Positions 6,805 to 16,240 of a stretch of 64,000 bases of DNA are shown piece after piece. The position numbers and the translations under genes were made by a program. Source of the DNA: Agrobacterium pusense. Lineage in GTDB: Bacteria > Pseudomonadota > Alphaproteobacteria > Rhizobiales > Rhizobiaceae. A model generated the notes under the pieces. The model did no database searches, was not told the origin of the DNA, and saw only the letters and a program-made list of their open reading frames with translations. The stretch is from NCBI RefSeq assembly GCF_900102105.1, contig NZ_FNBB01000002.1, forward strand, positions 1 to 64,000. Direction: 5' to 3'. Each line of letters starts with the position of its first letter. Within the stretch, counting starts at the first letter, position 1.

Positions 6805-8043
6805 TTAATCGTCCCAGTAGTTGACCTTCATTGGCGGATCGCCTTCCGGATCGTAAAGGGGATCCGGATCTGCGAAAAGCAGCTTGGCCTCTAAAGATGT
6901 CTGAATTGCCTCAACACGCGTTTGCTCCTCCAGCTGCATTAGCCGCTTTTGAGCCCACTCAAGCATGCGTCGGTAGTCCGCCGGGAGATCTTCACAATAC
7001 GGAACGGTGGAAATTGTATCGCGTAAATCGTCTGCCTCACGGCGCGCATTGGCAATACTTTGCAAAAAGGATAGGCGATCGCTTTCACGCTTCGCTCGTT
7101 GCTCGGCCATCTTCCTACGAGACGCCATATGCGCTCGACGCGCAGCTTCTTGGCGGCTTCGCTCTTCGTACTCTCGCTCGGCTACGTGGTTTAAGCGAAA
7201 GCTCTCAACAATCTTATCAAGGTGATCCTCAATTGAACCACTATCCCTGTCGATCCATTCTTTCTTTACGCCGTCCGCACGACCAAAAATACGCAGCTTA
7301 AACCGACCAACGTGCTTGTAGGTGAAGCTCCTCCATTCAGTCCTTGAAACGTTGGTTTCTCTTTTTCGTGGAGCTTCTATTTCGAAATCTACAGTCGTCC
7401 CGGCCTTCGAAAATCCCAAACGGCTTCCACCCCCATCAAAAATGAACTCGTACCGTTTTAGCTGCCGCGCGAGACTGTCTAATATCGCTCCAACTCGGTT
7501 GACATCTTTCGGAGCGACCTTAATCCACTTCAACTGAATAAAGCCGTCCCGATCGACTTGGCACCTCCGCAGTTCTGAAATGAAGGCTTGTACGTCTGGC
7601 TGAAGCTTTCCGGATGTTAGTTTCGACGGTCTATTCGCCTCAACCCCTGTTTCTGGTGCGGGGGCCGGCATCGTCAAAAAAGGTAAGCGAGTTTCATCGC
7701 CTGCGCTGCGCGATAACAATTGATTTTCAGCCTCAACCTCCCGTTTGGCTGTAGCCATGACTTCTAAGAGATAGGGACTGGGCGCGCTTAATTGTCTGCC
7801 TCCGATGTGCACCGTGTGGAGCGCCGTATTCTCAACCGCCCGCAGGGGCGTCCGCTTAACCGGTTGCCCGGCGTCGATTTTTGCCCAATATCCCCTCGAC
7901 GGCACTGGAACGAGGTATCGCTGACACGTCTTTGCAAGCCCTCGGTCTGATAGGCCGTACGTTTCCGCCAGCTTCTGCATTGGGGTGGACCACACTAGTT
8001 CGTAAAGCTCCTCCCGCGACATCGACCTCTTCGGATTTTCCAT
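6805..8043 (-). CDS. Hypothetical protein with N-terminal HTH-like domain and coiled coil
   Basis: A 412-residue protein. Residues 9-60 (MSREELYELVWSTPMQKLAE, then YGLSDRGLAKTCQRYLVPVP and RGYWAK) form a helix-turn-helix-like domain that I know from many uncharacterised bacterial proteins of mobile DNA. The middle (about 150-280) is predicted mixed alpha/beta. Residues about 290-345 are a highly charged coiled coil (EREYEERSRQEAARRAHMAS). The acidic tail is PDPLYDPEGDPP. The ATG at 8043 precedes MENPKRSMSREE. The function is unknown; DNA binding is inferred from the N-terminus only. Confidence 0.6.
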   Translation of the reverse strand: MENPKRSMSREELYELVWSTPMQKLAETYGLSDRGLAKTCQRYLVPVPSRGYWAKIDAGQPVKRTPLRAVENTALHTVHIGGRQLSAPSPYLLEVMATAKREVEAENQLLSRSAGDETRLPFLTMPAPAPETGVEANRPSKLTSGKLQPDVQAFISELRRCQVDRDGFIQLKWIKVAPKDVNRVGAILDSLARQLKRYEFIFDGGGSRLGFSKAGTTVDFEIEAPRKRETNVSRTEWRSFTYKHVGRFKLRIFGRADGVKKEWIDRDSGSIEDHLDKIVESFRLNHVAEREYEERSRQEAARRAHMASRRKMAEQRAKRESDRLSFLQSIANARREADDLRDTISTVPYCEDLPADYRRMLEWAQKRLMQLEEQTRVEAIQTSLEAKLLFADPDPLYDPEGDPPMKVNYWDD

Positions 8044-8159
8044 GATTGCCTCCTAGCGGTGAAGCGAGATTTATGAATCTATGGGGCGTCTGCGAGCTTT
8101 CACTGACGTCATAGACGCGGATCGATGCACGAGTTTTGTGGGCCATGCTCAACTGCACG

Positions 8160-8768
8160 TCACGACTTGTGGAAAGGTGACCCCAAGGCTACGAGCAGTT
8201 CAGTCCGGCATCTTGGAAAGTAATGTCGTAAGATGACCGGTCCAATGTGAGCGAAGGGCAGCAGCGTTTCCATCCTCATGGCCGTAACAATTTGGCGCAT
8301 TTCTTGGAGGCCATAGACCGCCACCAGTTCCTCCACCATGTCGAATGCCGCTCGATAGTCTCCGGCGGTCATGGTTCTGAAATCCACGCCTTCATATCTG
8401 GATTGGAAAAACTGTTCGACAAGATAAATTTTTGCGTGTTCTGCCAATCCCTCTTCAAGCACCGTTGCTTGTCCGGTCTGCGGGCCATTAGGAGTGAGGC
8501 AATGAACTAGTTCATGCGTCAGGTGGAAAAAGCGCGCCAAACCGTCATCGGCTTGATGCTCAGGCAGGCAAACCGCAACCTGTTTGGGATTGTCTGGGTC
8601 GGTGTAGATTGTGAAGGGAAACCTTCGCTCATGGAAATACACGCCATCGAAGATGACTTCCGGGTGGGGGGTGCCAAAGAAGCCAACAACGAGCTCCTGT
8701 GTGAGCGCCACTTCGCTAGGGTCCATCTGGTTCAGAGTATCGAACTGGATAAAATCGTTCTGGCGCAT
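8160..8768 (-). CDS. Putative zincin-like metallopeptidase (HExxH)
   Basis: A 202-residue protein whose centre carries HLTHELVHCLTP followed about 19 residues later by LEEGLAEHAK. HELVH gives two zinc-binding histidines and a catalytic glutamate, and the EEGLAEH glutamate fits a third, gluzincin-type ligand. There is no signal peptide, so it should act in the cytoplasm. The substrate is unknown. It lies between the HTH protein and the tRNA-Arg gene at the end of the accessory block. ATG at 8768 is used. A protease paired with a regulator is one possibility, but no partner is proven. Confidence 0.6.
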   Translation of the reverse strand: MRQNDFIQFDTLNQMDPSEVALTQELVVGFFGTPHPEVIFDGVYFHERRFPFTIYTDPDNPKQVAVCLPEHQADDGLARFFHLTHELVHCLTPNGPQTGQATVLEEGLAEHAKIYLVEQFFQSRYEGVDFRTMTAGDYRAAFDMVEELVAVYGLQEMRQIVTAMRMETLLPFAHIGPVILRHYFPRCRTELLVALGSPFHKS

Positions 8769-8855
8769 CTCGGCTCCGATGGAGAGCGGTGCTTCCTATA
8801 TGCTTCCTGTAAGATTTTTATCCATCTAACAAAATCGCTGGAAGCCTTGAGAAAA

Positions 8856-8932
8856 TGGCGCACCCGACAGGATTCGAACCTGTGACCTTTGGAATCGGAA
8901 TCCAACACTCTATCCAGCTGAGCTACGGGTGC
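8856..8932 (-). tRNA. tRNA-Arg (anticodon CCG)
   Basis: Read on the minus strand, the 77-base gene folds as a full cloverleaf. The acceptor stem GCACCCG (8932-8926) pairs with CGGGTGC (8866-8860). The D-arm is GCTCAGCTGGATAGAGT-like, the anticodon arm is TTGGA-TTCCGAT-TCCAA with CCG, and the T-arm contains GGTTCGAATCC. The discriminator base is G, and CCA is encoded at 8858-8856. It reads CGG arginine codons. The accessory block lies on its 3' side, the usual place for island insertion. Confidence 0.97.
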
Positions 8933-9452
8933 AGCGGCCACGCTTGAATCGCGTGCAGCGGTTGGTTCATACCCTAGCTTTCTTTCCGCATCAATGACTA
9001 AAAATCCAAGATTTGCGAAACCTTGCCAGTTTTCGAGACCGCAGGGTGAAGAGGGCCGGAAGTGCGGGCGTGCGGTTTTTGGGCGACTTTGCGCGCGGGG
9101 CTGCGTCGTTTGGCGTCCCAGGTCTCGCGGAAATCGATTTCACCTATAAGTAGTAGCTTGTCACGGGTCCCGCGTGCAGTTTCAGCATGTTCATCCGTCG
9201 TGGGCCGCGGTGCCCGTATGCCTGCCAGAGAAGGGTGACCCCGCGGTTCCGGCCCCTCAAAATTGGCGGGTAAATAGTCATGCTTTCGGCGCAGATTTTG
9301 TCGCCAGATGGCGGGCAACATTGGGTTTCCGGTCATTAACTGTCAAATTCTTATACAATATTAGTATCATCTACATTTATTTAGGATACAGTTTCGTGAC
9401 ATTGTCAGTTATGATTTCGGCAGGGTAAAGGACGAATCAGGCGGGGGATCGG
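8933..9452. other. Gene-free region with candidate MarR operator
   Basis: The first 400 bases hold no convincing gene; the frames present have poor composition and no ribosome site. The last 110 bases are AT-rich and probably hold the marR promoter. ATAC (9353-9356) and GTAT (9364-9367) form a short dyad around AT-rich DNA that could be an autoregulatory operator. Confidence 0.35.
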
Positions 9453-9959
9453 ATGGCTTTGCGATTGGCACATAGCAACGGGCCGCGGACGGAAAAGGTC
9501 GAAAGCGGCAGCGCGCAAACGACGAATCTTACGGCGATCGATTACGGTTTGCTGACGACTGCGATCAGCTATCATTTGCGGCACTCGCAACTTGCCGTGG
9601 CAAACGGTTTTTCCGATGTGCTGGCGGAGCAGGGATTGCGGCCGGCCGATTTTTCCGTTCTCGTCATCGTCGGCGGAAATCCGGGTCTTAAACAAAGCGA
9701 TGTGGCCGAGGCGCTCGGCATCCAGCGGGCTAATTTCGTTGCCATCGTCGACAGCATGGAAGAGAAAGGTCTGCTCGTCCGCCGCAGGTCGGAAGAGGAC
9801 AGGCGCGTTCATTTCCTCGACATGACGGCCGAGGGTAGCCGTCTTCTCGACCGCCTTTCCGATGTCTGGCGCGACCGCGAGGAAAAGCTGATCGACCGTA
9901 TCGGCGGCAAGAAGGCCCGCGACCAATTGCTGGCGCTGCTCGGCCGCCTGCGCGACTGA
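9453..9959 (+). CDS. MarR family transcriptional regulator
   Basis: A 168-residue protein with the MarR winged-helix layout: an N-terminal dimerisation helix, FSVLVIVGGNPGLKQSDVAE leading into ALGIQRANFVAIVDSMEEKG (helix-turn-helix, about 70-107), and the wing GLLVRRRSEEDRRVHFLDMT with the conserved D-x-R. C-terminal helices complete the dimer. Such proteins usually repress nearby genes and respond to phenolic or lipophilic ligands. No obvious target transporter is adjacent, so its target is unknown. The ATG at 9453 follows a purine-rich GGGGGATCGG. Confidence 0.88.
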   Translation: MALRLAHSNGPRTEKVESGSAQTTNLTAIDYGLLTTAISYHLRHSQLAVANGFSDVLAEQGLRPADFSVLVIVGGNPGLKQSDVAEALGIQRANFVAIVDSMEEKGLLVRRRSEEDRRVHFLDMTAEGSRLLDRLSDVWRDREEKLIDRIGGKKARDQLLALLGRLRD

Positions 9960-10205
9960 CGTCCGGCGCCGGTGTTTCCCCATGCTCAGCTCGGCAAATG
10001 CTGGCCGGAAGGGCGGCGGATTTCATCCGTGGTGGCACGGCACCCCCGGTTATCAGCTAATCTCCATCACGGCAGCCTGATATCCCTCGGTCCGATTTGC
10101 GTTGCAATTTGTCTGCGAAACGGTCAAGACGCATGGAATCCCCGTGCCATGCGGTGCCCGCGCGGCAGCGAGCGACTGACCGGAAAAGCCAGAGACGGAA
10201 ACACC

Positions 10206-10469
10206 ATGCTGAATATCGATACGAGTCATCCGCTTTATCGTCCCCTGTGGGTGCGGTTGCTCATCGTCGGTTTCTGTGTGGCATGGGCTGTCATCGAATT
10301 CGTCAATCGCGAGTTTTTCTGGGGAACCGTCGTGGGCGGCATAGGCGTCTATGCGGCCTATGAACTGTTGGTAAAATTCAAACCCGCAAGCGACGGCGAC
10401 AAGAGTGGGGACGGGGCGGTTGCGCCCGCCGCCGAAAATCCACCCACCGATAAGGACGATGCCGGCTGA
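10206..10469 (+). CDS. Small membrane protein, DUF3329-like
   Basis: An 87-residue protein. After the conserved-looking start MLNIDTSHPLYRPLWVRLL come two closely spaced hydrophobic segments (VGFCVAWAVIEFV and TVVGGIGVYAAYELL), then a charged, low-complexity cytoplasmic tail rich in D, K and A. I associate the HPLYRPLWVR start with a small rhizobial family annotated as DUF3329, from memory only. ATG 10206 has GACGGAAACACC upstream; the frame is open further upstream but lacks a better start. Function unknown. Confidence 0.6.
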   Translation: MLNIDTSHPLYRPLWVRLLIVGFCVAWAVIEFVNREFFWGTVVGGIGVYAAYELLVKFKPASDGDKSGDGAVAPAAENPPTDKDDAG

Positions 10470-10515
10470 CGCGTCGCGATTTTCCGTTCATCGCCTGTCT
10501 TGAGCTGCCCGCCTC

Positions 10516-10998
10516 TTACCGGAAATGCTCTCGCATCCGAAGCATGCGGAGCGCCTGGTCGATCAGGAGATTGGCTGCCGTCATGCGCAGTGTCGCATTG
10601 TGCCGGAACTGCGGTTTCACCCGGTCGGGATGATTGAGGCGGGCGAAGGCGCGGCGCTTTTCCGCGAGCGTTGCCGCAGTGTCGGTCTCCTGGATCGCCA
10701 GTTCCGCCGAAACATCGGCAAGTGAGGTCTTTTCGAGGTGGGCCGGCATCGGTTCCGGTTCGCTCTCCGGTTCCGGCTGGGGTTCCGCCGGTGGCGCGGC
10801 GTCTTCCAGGAAGGCGAGATAGGCGTCGAGATTACCGTTCGCAGCCGCCGGCGCTTCGATATGCGTATCGACAACGAAGCGTGAGCTGAAGCCGGCAATG
10901 CGGTTATCCGCGGGCGGGGGCGGCTCTGCGCCTTCGTCTTCTTTCTCCTGCTTCAGTCTTTCGACGACAGACTGGAAAACGGATTGTCCGAAGAGCAT
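10516..10998 (-). CDS. J-domain-like protein of unknown function
   Basis: A 160-residue protein. The middle is a low-complexity Pro/Glu linker (PPAEPQPEPESEPEPMPAHL). The C-terminal 65 residues look like a J-domain: helix II LAEKRRAFARLN, the signature HPDR of the DnaJ family, then helix III NATLRMTAANLLIDQALRML. J-domains bind and stimulate DnaK. The N-terminal 60 residues match nothing I know. ATG 10998 has GAAGGA upstream and is preferred over an upstream in-frame start. It ends 46 bases from the converging membrane-protein gene and starts 71 bases beyond gbpR. Confidence 0.65.
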   Translation of the reverse strand: MLFGQSVFQSVVERLKQEKEDEGAEPPPPADNRIAGFSSRFVVDTHIEAPAAANGNLDAYLAFLEDAAPPAEPQPEPESEPEPMPAHLEKTSLADVSAELAIQETDTAATLAEKRRAFARLNHPDRVKPQFRHNATLRMTAANLLIDQALRMLRMREHFR

Positions 10999-11069
10999 AC
11001 GGCTGTTCCTTCGCCGGTCACGATTTCCGGCCCTTGTAGTGGATGAAGGTGGCGTCTGGCTTGCCGCCG

Positions 11070-12095
11070 TCACTGGGCAGTCAGCTTGCGGCTTTCATCC
11101 AGCACCAGATCGTAAAGCAGGCGGGCGCTGGGCGGCAGGACGCGCCCCTTGGTGGTGATGATGCTGTAGGGCTTGACGACCAGTTCGAAATCCGTCGGCA
11201 ATATGCGGGTCCGGCCGATATCGGCCCGCTGGCCGGCCACGAATTCGGCCATGTCCTGCGCAATCGGCGCAATGGCATCGGTGTTGCAGACAAGCGCAAG
11301 CGTGAGAACCACGGATGGCGTGTTGATGACGTTGCGCGGCATGGCGACGCCGTGGGTAAGGAAGACATCCTCCATGGTGCGCCGCAAAAGCGCGCCAGGG
11401 GGCTGGAACACCCAGTCGTAACCGGAAAGATCCTGCAGGGTGACGGGATCGCCGCCCAGAAGCGGGTGACCTTCGCGCACCACTAGACAGGCGCGCTCAA
11501 TGCCGATTTCGTGGATGGAGAACAGGCCTGGATCAAAGTCATCCGGTATGCGGCCGATGATGAAATCGTGGCGCGCAGCCAGCAATTCCCGCGCCAGCAC
11601 GTTGCTGCTCTCCACCTGAACATTGATTTCAATGCCGGGATAGGTGTCCATGGCCCGTCTTATGGCGGGAACCACGAGGCTGATGGCGGGCGCGGTCACC
11701 GCGCCGATGAAAACGGATCCGCCGCTGCCGGACTTCATCTGATTGAGTTCGCGACTCGCCTCACGCAGCTCCAGCAATATGGTGCGCGCCCGTCGCGCCA
11801 GCGCCTCGCCGAACTTCGTCAGAACCACACCGCGCGATGCTCTCTGACAGAGCGGCGATTTGACGATCGCTTCCATTTCCGAGAGCATGCGCGAGGCCGC
11901 CGGCTGCGTCATGTTCATGGCGGCGGCAGCCGCGCTGACCTGCCCGTGCTCCTCGATCATGACCAGCATGCGCAGGTGGCTCATCTTCAATCCGGCCCGC
12001 AGCAACGGGTTGTCTTCAAAGACAAAAAGGGCATCCGTTGTTTGCGCCTGCTCATACACTTTCTGGTTGCTCATTCGCGATTTTATACCCCTCAT
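11070..12095 (-). CDS. gbpR: GbpR, LysR-type regulator of chvE
   Basis: A LysR-type regulator of up to 341 residues. The helix-turn-helix lies near residues 38-95 (MSHLRMLVMIEEHGQVSAAA, then AAMNMTQPAASRMLSEMEAI). The periplasmic-binding-like effector domain follows. It is divergent from chvE, exactly the Agrobacterium arrangement, where GbpR controls chvE in response to sugars such as arabinose, galactose and fucose. The start may be ATG 12095 or ATG 12074; neither has a strong ribosome site. An AT-rich inverted repeat 20 bases upstream is a likely autoregulatory and activation site. Confidence 0.92.
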   Translation of the reverse strand: MRGIKSRMSNQKVYEQAQTTDALFVFEDNPLLRAGLKMSHLRMLVMIEEHGQVSAAAAAMNMTQPAASRMLSEMEAIVKSPLCQRASRGVVLTKFGEALARRARTILLELREASRELNQMKSGSGGSVFIGAVTAPAISLVVPAIRRAMDTYPGIEINVQVESSNVLARELLAARHDFIIGRIPDDFDPGLFSIHEIGIERACLVVREGHPLLGGDPVTLQDLSGYDWVFQPPGALLRRTMEDVFLTHGVAMPRNVINTPSVVLTLALVCNTDAIAPIAQDMAEFVAGQRADIGRTRILPTDFELVVKPYSIITTKGRVLPPSARLLYDLVLDESRKLTAQ

Positions 12096-12114
12096 CGGTT
12101 TTTGTATCGATTTA

Positions 12115-12134
12115 ATATATCATAATTGATATAT
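12115..12134. promoter_or_regulatory. Candidate GbpR operator
   Basis: ATATATCA (12115-12122), TAAT, TGATATAT (12127-12134) form a perfect 8-bp inverted repeat. It contains ATC-N-GAT-like half sites of the T-N11-A type bound by LysR regulators. It lies just upstream of gbpR and about 195 bases before the chvE start. A TTGACA at 12154-12159 may belong to the chvE promoter. Confidence 0.5.
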
Positions 12135-12328
12135 GGAAACTGATTTATTCTATTTGACAGTTATATGGATTCAGAACAATTTGCGGAATGCCGGGGAGGA
12201 GCGGCAGCTGTTCCATTTCGCAATTGCGAAAAGGGAGCGAGCAGGGCGCGGCTTCTTCCTCTGACGGCATGAATTTCCTGGTGCACCGCAACATGCGGGT
12301 CCAGAGAAGGGCTCAAGGGAGAGAGTTA

Positions 12329-13393
12329 ATGAAGTCCATTATTTCGCTGATGGCAGCTTGTGCCATCGGTGCTGCGTCTTTCGCAGTGCCGGCTTTCGCA
12401 CAGGACAAGGGCGCTGTTGGCATCGCCATGCCGACCAAGTCTTCCGCGCGCTGGATCGATGACGGCAACAACATCGTCAAGCAGCTTCAGGAAGCTGGTT
12501 ACACGACCGACCTGCAGTATGCCGACGACGATATTCCGAACCAGCTTTCCCAGATCGAAAACATGGTCACCAAGGGCGTCAAGGTCCTCGTGATCGCCTC
12601 GATCGACGGCACCACGCTGTCGGACGTGCTGAAGCAGGCCGGCGAGCAGGGCATCAAGGTCATCGCTTATGACCGCCTGATCCGCAACAGCGGCGACGTC
12701 AGCTACTACGCCACCTTCGACAACTTCCAGGTTGGCGTTCTGCAGGCGACTTCGATCGTCGACAAGCTTGGTCTGAAGGATGGCAAGGGTCCGTTCAACA
12801 TCGAACTCTTCGGCGGCTCCCCTGATGATAACAACGCCTTCTTCTTCTACGACGGCGCTATGTCTGTTCTCCAGCCTTACATCGACAGCGGCAAGCTCGT
12901 CGTGAAGTCCGGCCAGACCGGCATGGACAAGGTCGGCACGCTGCGCTGGGATCCGGCAACGGCCCAGGCCCGCATGGACAACCTTCTCTCGGCCTACTAC
13001 ACCGACGCCAAGGTTGACGCCGTTCTGTCGCCTTATGACGGTCTTTCCATCGGCATCATCTCCTCGCTGAAGGGCGTTGGTTATGGCACGAAGGATCAGC
13101 CGCTGCCGGTCGTTTCCGGTCAGGACGCTGAAATCCCGTCCGTGAAGTCGATCATTGCCGGCGAACAGTATTCCACCATCTTCAAGGACACCCGCGAACT
13201 CGCGAAGGTTACCGTGAACATGGTGAATGCCGTTATGCAGGGCAAGGAACCTGAAGTGAACGACACCAAGACCTATGAAAATGGCGTCAAGGTTGTTCCG
13301 TCCTACCTGCTGAAGCCGGTTGCAGTAACCAAGGAGAACTACAAGCAGGTTCTCGTCGATGGCGGTTACTACAAGGAAGACCAGCTGAAATAA
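12329..13393 (+). CDS. chvE: ChvE, periplasmic multiple-sugar-binding protein
   Basis: A 354-residue periplasmic sugar-binding protein, the length known for Agrobacterium ChvE. A signal peptide (about 1-23, ending VPAFAQD) precedes the type I binding-protein fold with sugar-contact segments [17 protein letters not shown] and [15 protein letters not shown]. ChvE delivers aldoses and sugar acids to the GguAB transporter and, with monosaccharide bound, stimulates the VirA sensor during plant infection. ATG 12329 follows AAGGGAGAG; the frame is open further upstream but the signal peptide fixes the start. An intrinsic terminator follows, which would raise chvE over ggu expression. Confidence 0.97.
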   Translation: MKSIISLMAACAIGAASFAVPAFAQDKGAVGIAMPTKSSARWIDDGNNIVKQLQEAGYTTDLQYADDDIPNQLSQIENMVTKGVKVLVIASIDGTTLSDVLKQAGEQGIKVIAYDRLIRNSGDVSYYATFDNFQVGVLQATSIVDKLGLKDGKGPFNIELFGGSPDDNNAFFFYDGAMSVLQPYIDSGKLVVKSGQTGMDKVGTLRWDPATAQARMDNLLSAYYTDAKVDAVLSPYDGLSIGIISSLKGVGYGTKDQPLPVVSGQDAEIPSVKSIIAGEQYSTIFKDTRELAKVTVNMVNAVMQGKEPEVNDTKTYENGVKVVPSYLLKPVAVTKENYKQVLVDGGYYKEDQLK

Positions 13394-13407
13394 GCCTGAT
13401 ACACATG

Positions 13408-13437
13408 CGGGGATGGCTTGGCGTCATCCCCGTTTTT
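13408..13437 (+). terminator. Intrinsic terminator or attenuator between chvE and gguA
   Basis: CGGGGATG (13408-13415) pairs perfectly with CATCCCCG (13425-13432) and is followed by TTTTT. It sits 15 bases after the chvE stop and 46 before gguA. Partial termination or 3' protection here would give excess binding protein over transporter. Confidence 0.8.
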
Positions 13438-13483
13438 CCATAAAAATAAAAACGCCGGAATTAATCGGGCGCTGGATTGCGAT

Positions 13484-15022
13484 ATGGCCAATACCATTCT
13501 CGAAATGCGGAACATCACCAAGACGTTTCCGGGCGTGAAAGCGCTTGAGAACGTCAACCTCAAGGTTAAGGAAGGTGAGATCCACGCACTCGTCGGTGAG
13601 AACGGCGCGGGAAAGTCGACCTTGATGAAGGTCCTTTCCGGTGTTTACCCCGCCGGCACCTATGAGGGCGAAATCCACTATGAAGGCGCCGTGCGAAACT
13701 TTCGCGCCATCAACGACAGTGAAGATATTGGTATCATCATCATTCACCAGGAACTGGCGCTCGTGCCGCTCCTGTCGATTGCGGAAAACATCTTCCTTGG
13801 CAACGAGGTCGCCTCGAACGGCGTGATCAGCTGGCAGGAGACCTTCAATCGTACGCGCGAACTTCTGAAGAAAGTGGGTCTGAAGGAATCACCGGAGACG
13901 CTGATCACCGATATTGGTGTCGGCAAGCAGCAGCTGGTCGAAATCGCCAAGGCGCTGTCGAAAAGCGTGAAGCTGCTTATCCTTGATGAGCCGACCGCTT
14001 CGTTGAACGAAAGCGATTCCGAGGCGCTGTTGAACCTGCTGATGGAATTCCGCAAGCAGGGCATGACCTCGATCATCATCACCCACAAGCTGAATGAAGT
14101 GCGCAAGGTGGCCGACCAGATCACCGTGCTCCGCGACGGCATGACGGTGAAGACGCTCGACTGTCACAAGGAAGAAATCAGCGAGGACGTCATCATCCGC
14201 AACATGGTGGGCCGCGATCTCGAAGATCGTTATCCGCCGCGCGACGTGCCGATCGGCGAAACCATTCTCGAAGTGAAGAACTGGAACGCCTATCACCAGC
14301 AGCACCGCGACCGCCAGGTTCTGCATGATATCAACGTCACCGTGCGCAAGGGCGAAGTCGTCGGTATTGCTGGCCTGATGGGGGCAGGGCGCACCGAATT
14401 TGCGATGAGCGTGTTCGGCAAGTCCTATGGCCACAAGATCACCGGTGAAGTGCTGATCAACGGCAAGCCAGTTGACGTCAGCACCGTGCGCAAGGCAATC
14501 GATGCCGGTCTTGCCTATGTCACGGAGGACCGCAAACATCTCGGTCTCGTGCTCAACGACAACATCCTGCACAACACCACACTCGCCAATCTTGCCGGCG
14601 TCTCGAATGCCAGCATCATCGACGACATCAAGGAAATGAAGGTGGCGAGCGATTTCCGCACGCGCCTGCGCATCCGCTCGTCGGGCATCTTTCAGGAAAC
14701 GGTCAACCTTTCGGGCGGCAACCAGCAGAAGGTTGTGCTCTCCAAGTGGCTGTTCTCCAATCCCGACGTGCTGATCCTCGATGAACCGACCCGCGGTATC
14801 GATGTCGGCGCGAAATATGAAATCTACACCATCATCAACCAGCTCGCTGCCGATGGTAAAGGCGTTCTGATGATCTCATCGGAAATGCCCGAACTGCTCG
14901 GCAATTGCGACCGCATCTACGTCATGAACGAAGGCCGCATCGTCGCTGAATTGCCGAAGGGAGAGGCGAGCCAGGAAAGCATCATGCGCGCTATCATGCG
15001 CTCAGGGGAGAAGAACTCATGA
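13484..15022 (+). CDS. gguA: GguA, sugar ABC transporter ATP-binding protein
   Basis: A 512-residue double-ATPase of the MglA/XylG type. The N-terminal half has a Walker A (GENGAGKST, about 39-47) and Walker [14 protein letters not shown]. The C-terminal half has a degenerate Walker A (GLMGAGRTE), the full signature LSGGNQQK and [13 protein letters not shown]. This asymmetry is normal for monosaccharide importers. It energises uptake of ChvE-bound sugars through GguB. ATG 13484 begins [13 protein letters not shown]; it overlaps gguB by four bases (ATGA), so the two are translationally coupled. Confidence 0.96.
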   Translation: MANTILEMRNITKTFPGVKALENVNLKVKEGEIHALVGENGAGKSTLMKVLSGVYPAGTYEGEIHYEGAVRNFRAINDSEDIGIIIIHQELALVPLLSIAENIFLGNEVASNGVISWQETFNRTRELLKKVGLKESPETLITDIGVGKQQLVEIAKALSKSVKLLILDEPTASLNESDSEALLNLLMEFRKQGMTSIIITHKLNEVRKVADQITVLRDGMTVKTLDCHKEEISEDVIIRNMVGRDLEDRYPPRDVPIGETILEVKNWNAYHQQHRDRQVLHDINVTVRKGEVVGIAGLMGAGRTEFAMSVFGKSYGHKITGEVLINGKPVDVSTVRKAIDAGLAYVTEDRKHLGLVLNDNILHNTTLANLAGVSNASIIDDIKEMKVASDFRTRLRIRSSGIFQETVNLSGGNQQKVVLSKWLFSNPDVLILDEPTRGIDVGAKYEIYTIINQLAADGKGVLMISSEMPELLGNCDRIYVMNEGRIVAELPKGEASQESIMRAIMRSGEKNS

Positions 15023-16215
15023 GTTCGGCAAACACAACAAACGAAGAAAGTAACGTCGTCTCGGTCACATCCTATATTCGCTCCAATATCCGCGAATATG
15101 GCATGCTGATCGCGCTCGTCGCCATCATGGTTTTCTTCCAGTTCTACACCGGCGGCATCCTGTTCCGCCCCGTGAACCTGACCAACCTCATCCTGCAGAA
15201 CTCGTTCATCGTCATCATGGCGCTGGGCATGCTGCTTGTCATCGTGGCCGGGCATATCGACCTTTCGGTCGGTTCCATCGTCGCCTTCGTCGGCGCGATC
15301 GCGGCCATACTGACCGTGCAATGGGGCATGAACCCCTTTCTGGCGGCATTGATTTGTCTCGTCATCGGCGGCATCATCGGTGCGGCCCAGGGTTACTGGA
15401 TCGCCTATCACCGCATTCCGTCCTTTATCGTGACGCTGGCGGGCATGCTGGTGTTCCGCGGCCTGACGCTCTTCGTGCTCGGCGGCAAGAACATCGGTCC
15501 GTTCCCGACCGATTTCCAGATCATCAGCACCGGCTTCCTGCCCGATATCGGCGGCATTGAAGGTCTCAACACCACCTCGATGATCCTGACGGTGCTGATT
15601 ACCGTCGTGCTGTTCTATCTCGCATGGCGTCGCCGTGTCGTGAATGTGAAGCATGGCATCGATGTCGAGCCTTTCGGTTTCTTCATCGCCCAGAACCTGC
15701 TGATTTCGGCCGCGATCCTGTTTCTTGGCTACCAGCTTTCCACCTATCGCGGCCTGCCGAACGTGCTGATCGTGATGCTTGCTCTCGTTGCGCTCTACAG
15801 CTTCGTGACGCGTCGCACGACCATCGGCCGTCGCATTTACGCCATGGGCGGCAATGAAAAGGCGACCAAGCTTTCGGGTATCAACACCGAACGCCTGAGC
15901 TTCCTGACCTTCGTCAACATGGGCGTTCTGGCTGGTCTCGCCGGCATGATCATCGCGACCCGCCTCAACTCGGCAACGCCGAAGGCCGGCGTGGGCTTCG
16001 AGCTTGACGTTATCGCGGCCTGCTTCATCGGTGGTGCTTCGGCATCCGGCGGCGTTGGCAAGATCACCGGTGCGGTCATTGGCGCCTTCATCATGGGTGT
16101 CATGAACAACGGCATGTCGATCGTCGGTCTCGGCATCGACTTCCAGCAGATGGTCAAGGGCCTCGTGCTGCTCGCCGCCGTGTTCTTCGACGTCTACAAC
16201 AAGAACAAGGGCTGA
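15019..16215 (+). CDS. gguB: GguB, sugar ABC transporter permease
   Basis: A 398-residue integral membrane permease of the XylH/MglC family with about ten hydrophobic segments. The family signature for sugar permeases is visible in [20 protein letters not shown] (about 76-95) and in the C-terminal [19 protein letters not shown] coupling region. It forms the channel for ChvE-delivered sugars and docks GguA from the cytoplasm. The ATG overlaps the gguA stop. A strong hairpin lies downstream, before gguC. Confidence 0.96.
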   Translation: MSSANTTNEESNVVSVTSYIRSNIREYGMLIALVAIMVFFQFYTGGILFRPVNLTNLILQNSFIVIMALGMLLVIVAGHIDLSVGSIVAFVGAIAAILTVQWGMNPFLAALICLVIGGIIGAAQGYWIAYHRIPSFIVTLAGMLVFRGLTLFVLGGKNIGPFPTDFQIISTGFLPDIGGIEGLNTTSMILTVLITVVLFYLAWRRRVVNVKHGIDVEPFGFFIAQNLLISAAILFLGYQLSTYRGLPNVLIVMLALVALYSFVTRRTTIGRRIYAMGGNEKATKLSGINTERLSFLTFVNMGVLAGLAGMIIATRLNSATPKAGVGFELDVIAACFIGGASASGGVGKITGAVIGAFIMGVMNNGMSIVGLGIDFQQMVKGLVLLAAVFFDVYNKNKG

Positions 16216-16240
16216 TCGGCTCACCCATATAGCAGTCCAA

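Noticed and set aside
8998..9336. 112-codon minus-strand frame next to the tRNA gene
   Set aside because: No ribosome site, no hydrophobic core and no recognisable family.
14917..16224. 435-codon minus-strand frame opposite gguB
   Set aside because: It is very rich in Asp, His, Glu and Arg, the reverse image of a hydrophobic permease.
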